DNA of 36,739 nucleotides from Myxococcales bacterium (GTDB taxonomy: Bacteria; Myxococcota; Myxococcia; Myxococcales; Myxococcaceae), in the NCBI GenBank assembly GCA_003153055.1, contig PMBV01000112.1:1-36739 (forward strand), written 5' to 3'. The translations under genes were made by a program, and so were the position numbers. Position 1 is the first letter of the stretch. Each line of letters begins with the position of its first letter. This document shows positions 35,387 through 36,739 of this stretch, one piece after another. Below the pieces are notes generated by a model. The model had not been told where the DNA came from, searched no databases, and saw only the letters and a program-made list of their open reading frames with translations.

Positions 35387-35879
35387 ACCGGGAGGGAGTG
35401 CGAGCTGCGCTTCGAAGCGGCGTCGCTGCTCCCCTGTCACGCCGAGGTGCTCATCGACCGCCGCGAGCAGCCCTGGGTGAGAGACCTCACCGGCCTCGGG
35501 CTGGTCTGGGTGAATGGCCGGGCGACGGCAGAGGCGATGATCCTCCATGGCAGTGTCCTCCGTTTGGGTGAACTCGAGCTGTTGGTTCGCCACCGGCCCC
35601 GAGGGCCCCCTCGGCGAGATGCGACAGGCGCCGAGCTGCAGAGTCATCGACCTCGCGGCAACGCCGCCGCCGAGGCGCGAAGTGACGATCCAACTCAGGT
35701 CGAGGCCCACCGGCGCGCTGGTGTACGAGAGCGACGCGCTCATCGGGCACACGCCCATCAACATCCCCGAGCCCCAGGACCGCGAGAGCGCCTTCACCAT
35801 CGTCCTGCGCGGGTTCGGCACGAAGGTGGTGAGGGTGGTGTTCCGTTCGGAGCAGGACCCACCCCCACTGACTCCTTGA
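35387..35879 (+). pseudogene. Decayed FHA-PEGA protein gene
   Basis: In one frame (35387-about 35595) the translation reads like most of an FHA domain: CELRFEAASLLPCHAEV, then WVRDLTGLGLVWVNG and GSVLRLGELELLV. In another frame (about 35685-35879) it reads like a PEGA domain: VTIQLRSRPTGALVYES, IGHTPINI, FTIVLRGFG. The two halves would join through a frameshift between about 35595 and 35685. The FHA start (the usual GR-x-x) is missing in-frame, since a TAG lies at 35384-35386. No single frame has a good start and both domains. It is therefore a broken FHA-PEGA gene, or a gene with one or two sequence errors. The 280 bp before it hold nothing that I can support. Confidence 0.5.
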
Positions 35880-35899
35880 TTGTCTCGTAAGGTGCTCCC

Positions 35900-36613
35900 A
35901 TGATCGGGCAAGCCATGGAACTCCCCGAGACCTTCACGGAGCCCACCTGGACCCCACGCCAGCGCGCGATCCTCCAATGGCTCTCGGGGAATAGTGCCCT
36001 CTCGCTGTCGGAGTTGTACGAAGGGGCACTGCACCTGATGGCCCGCAAGGTTCCCGGTCGCGTGCGGCTCGTGGCTCACGTAGTTCGCGAGATTCGCAAC
36101 CGCCTACCTGACGCGCTCTCGCCTCGCCAGGGGCAGCGCGCCAAGCATCTGGACTACCACGGTGTTTGTCGCGAAATTCGAGCGAGGTGGCGGCGCATAG
36201 ACCCGCTGCAGGATGAGCCACGGCCCGGCGTTCCGAGCGCGTCTGGAATGGTCATGGTGCCTGCCAGCGCGGCTGAACTCATCGATCAGTTGTTGGCCGA
36301 TGATGTCGCTGTCGAGGGGAAGGCCCGCGACGGCGCCACGCGGTTGTTCGCAGCCGCCGTTCGAGTCCGAAGCAACCGAGAACTGACGAACGCTGAGTTG
36401 GTCACGATCGAGCCTGCGATCAGGCAATGGCGCGAAGTGACCGAGTGGTTCATGCGCAAGACCCACGACAATGGCATCCCGGATGGAGAGACCGATAGCA
36501 AGGAGTTCCAGCAACACTTCGACCTCTTCGAGTACGCTCTGAACTCGCTGATCCGGGATTTCTATCCTGCCATGAAGGAAATCGATGACATCCTGGAAGA
36601 CGCCAACTGCTGA
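35900..36613 (+). CDS. Uncharacterised 237-aa protein, first gene of a two-gene locus
   Basis: A soluble, mostly helical protein. An N-terminal helical segment (about 18-72) starts TPRQRAILQWL, a middle part has PASAAELIDQLLADD, and an acidic C-terminal end reads FEYALNSLIRDFY then EIDDILEDANC. AGGTG lies six bases before the ATG at 35900. The 3' end overlaps by 29 bases the next gene, which starts inside it in another frame. Tight overlaps like this usually mean two subunits of one complex. I do not recognise a named family. The feel is that of small partners of large proteins in accessory or defence-type loci, but that is an impression, not evidence. GC at third positions is somewhat lower than in the housekeeping genes. 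Confidence 0.65.
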   Translation: MIGQAMELPETFTEPTWTPRQRAILQWLSGNSALSLSELYEGALHLMARKVPGRVRLVAHVVREIRNRLPDALSPRQGQRAKHLDYHGVCREIRARWRRIDPLQDEPRPGVPSASGMVMVPASAAELIDQLLADDVAVEGKARDGATRLFAAAVRVRSNRELTNAELVTIEPAIRQWREVTEWFMRKTHDNGIPDGETDSKEFQQHFDLFEYALNSLIRDFYPAMKEIDDILEDANC

Positions 36614-36739
36614 GCAGGTGACGAGAGCGGCCGTGGCCCTCGCCAGGCCCGAGGCCGCATCTTACTTCTTTTCCAAGCTGGCGAACCCGCGCTGGATCAA
36701 GCCCCTCGACGCTCTTGGCTTCTTCAAGACCCCCCCCCC
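36585..36739 (+). CDS. N-terminus of a larger protein, cut by the window end
   Basis: An open frame starts at the ATG at 36585 and runs off the window after 51 codons. Its key stretch is SYFFSKLANPRWIKPLDALGF. N-termini with this FF-x-x-L-x-x-P-x-W-x-x-x-L pattern begin some large, poorly characterised bacterial proteins, so I expect a long gene beyond the edge. It overlaps the 237-aa gene by 29 bases. The final nine bases are all C (36731-36739), which also read as Pro codons but may be a contig-end artefact. Confidence 0.55.
   Translation, partial: MTSWKTPTAEQVTRAAVALARPEAASYFFSKLANPRWIKPLDALGFFKTPP

Noticed and set aside
36731..36739. Run of nine C at the window end as a phase-variable tract
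   Set aside because: It is at the very edge of the sequence, where homopolymers are common artefacts. Without the flank it cannot be judged.

Overview
The window looks like a chromosomal segment of a high-GC Myxococcota (myxobacterial-type) bacterium. The reasons are very high GC with strong third-position GC, a zinc-ribbon Ser/Thr kinase carrying a PEGA domain, a TPR/PEGA-like partner, an FHA/PEGA remnant, very large repeat-built lipoproteins, a PAS histidine kinase coupled to a FIST sensor, and GTG starts. No rRNA, tRNA, CRISPR array or intact mobile element was seen. The assignment rests on gene content only.

Layout. 1-1762: a hipBA-type toxin-antitoxin pair preceded by three direct repeats at exact 51-bp spacing. 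1928-5239: a FIST-domain ligand sensor translationally coupled to a soluble two-PAS histidine kinase. 5478-6512: a 50-aa membrane protein of the lmo0937 type facing an alpha/beta hydrolase. 6722-8203: a two-domain PPK2 polyphosphate:AMP phosphotransferase. 8238-25496 is a long leftward block. Read in transcription order it holds a membrane Ser/Thr kinase, a TPR/PEGA-like membrane protein, a 2607-aa Ig-like/FG-GAP lipoprotein, a 67-72 aa Cys-rich RiPP-precursor-like peptide, an HPr-kinase-like protein, a small lipoprotein, and an Lhr-type helicase. 25834-34071: a thioester alpha-2-macroglobulin and penicillin-binding protein 1C, the same pairing as E. coli yfhM-pbpC. 34072-36739 is an accessory tail: a repeat-bearing intergenic region, a small secreted six-Cys protein, a decayed FHA/PEGA gene, and the start of an unrecognised two-gene locus cut by the window end.

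The most interesting part is 13655-22482. A giant surface lipoprotein overlaps a small peptide whose N-terminal half has the Y-x-x-P-x-V-x-x-x-G pattern of RiPP leaders (as in lasso peptides) and whose C-terminal half has six cysteines. The peptide is followed 12 bp later, in the same reading frame, by a HprK-like P-loop kinase. Peptide-modifying kinases of this fold are known in some lasso-peptide clusters, but no leader peptidase, lasso cyclase or RRE protein lies here. This may be an undescribed peptide-kinase-surface protein system.

A second notable signal is a two-module intergenic repeat (a CTGGC-S-AGC-S-CCTCGA block followed by a short palindrome around AATGGAA/TTCCATT) near 12.6-12.75 kb and 34.15-34.48 kb, in the same order and orientation.
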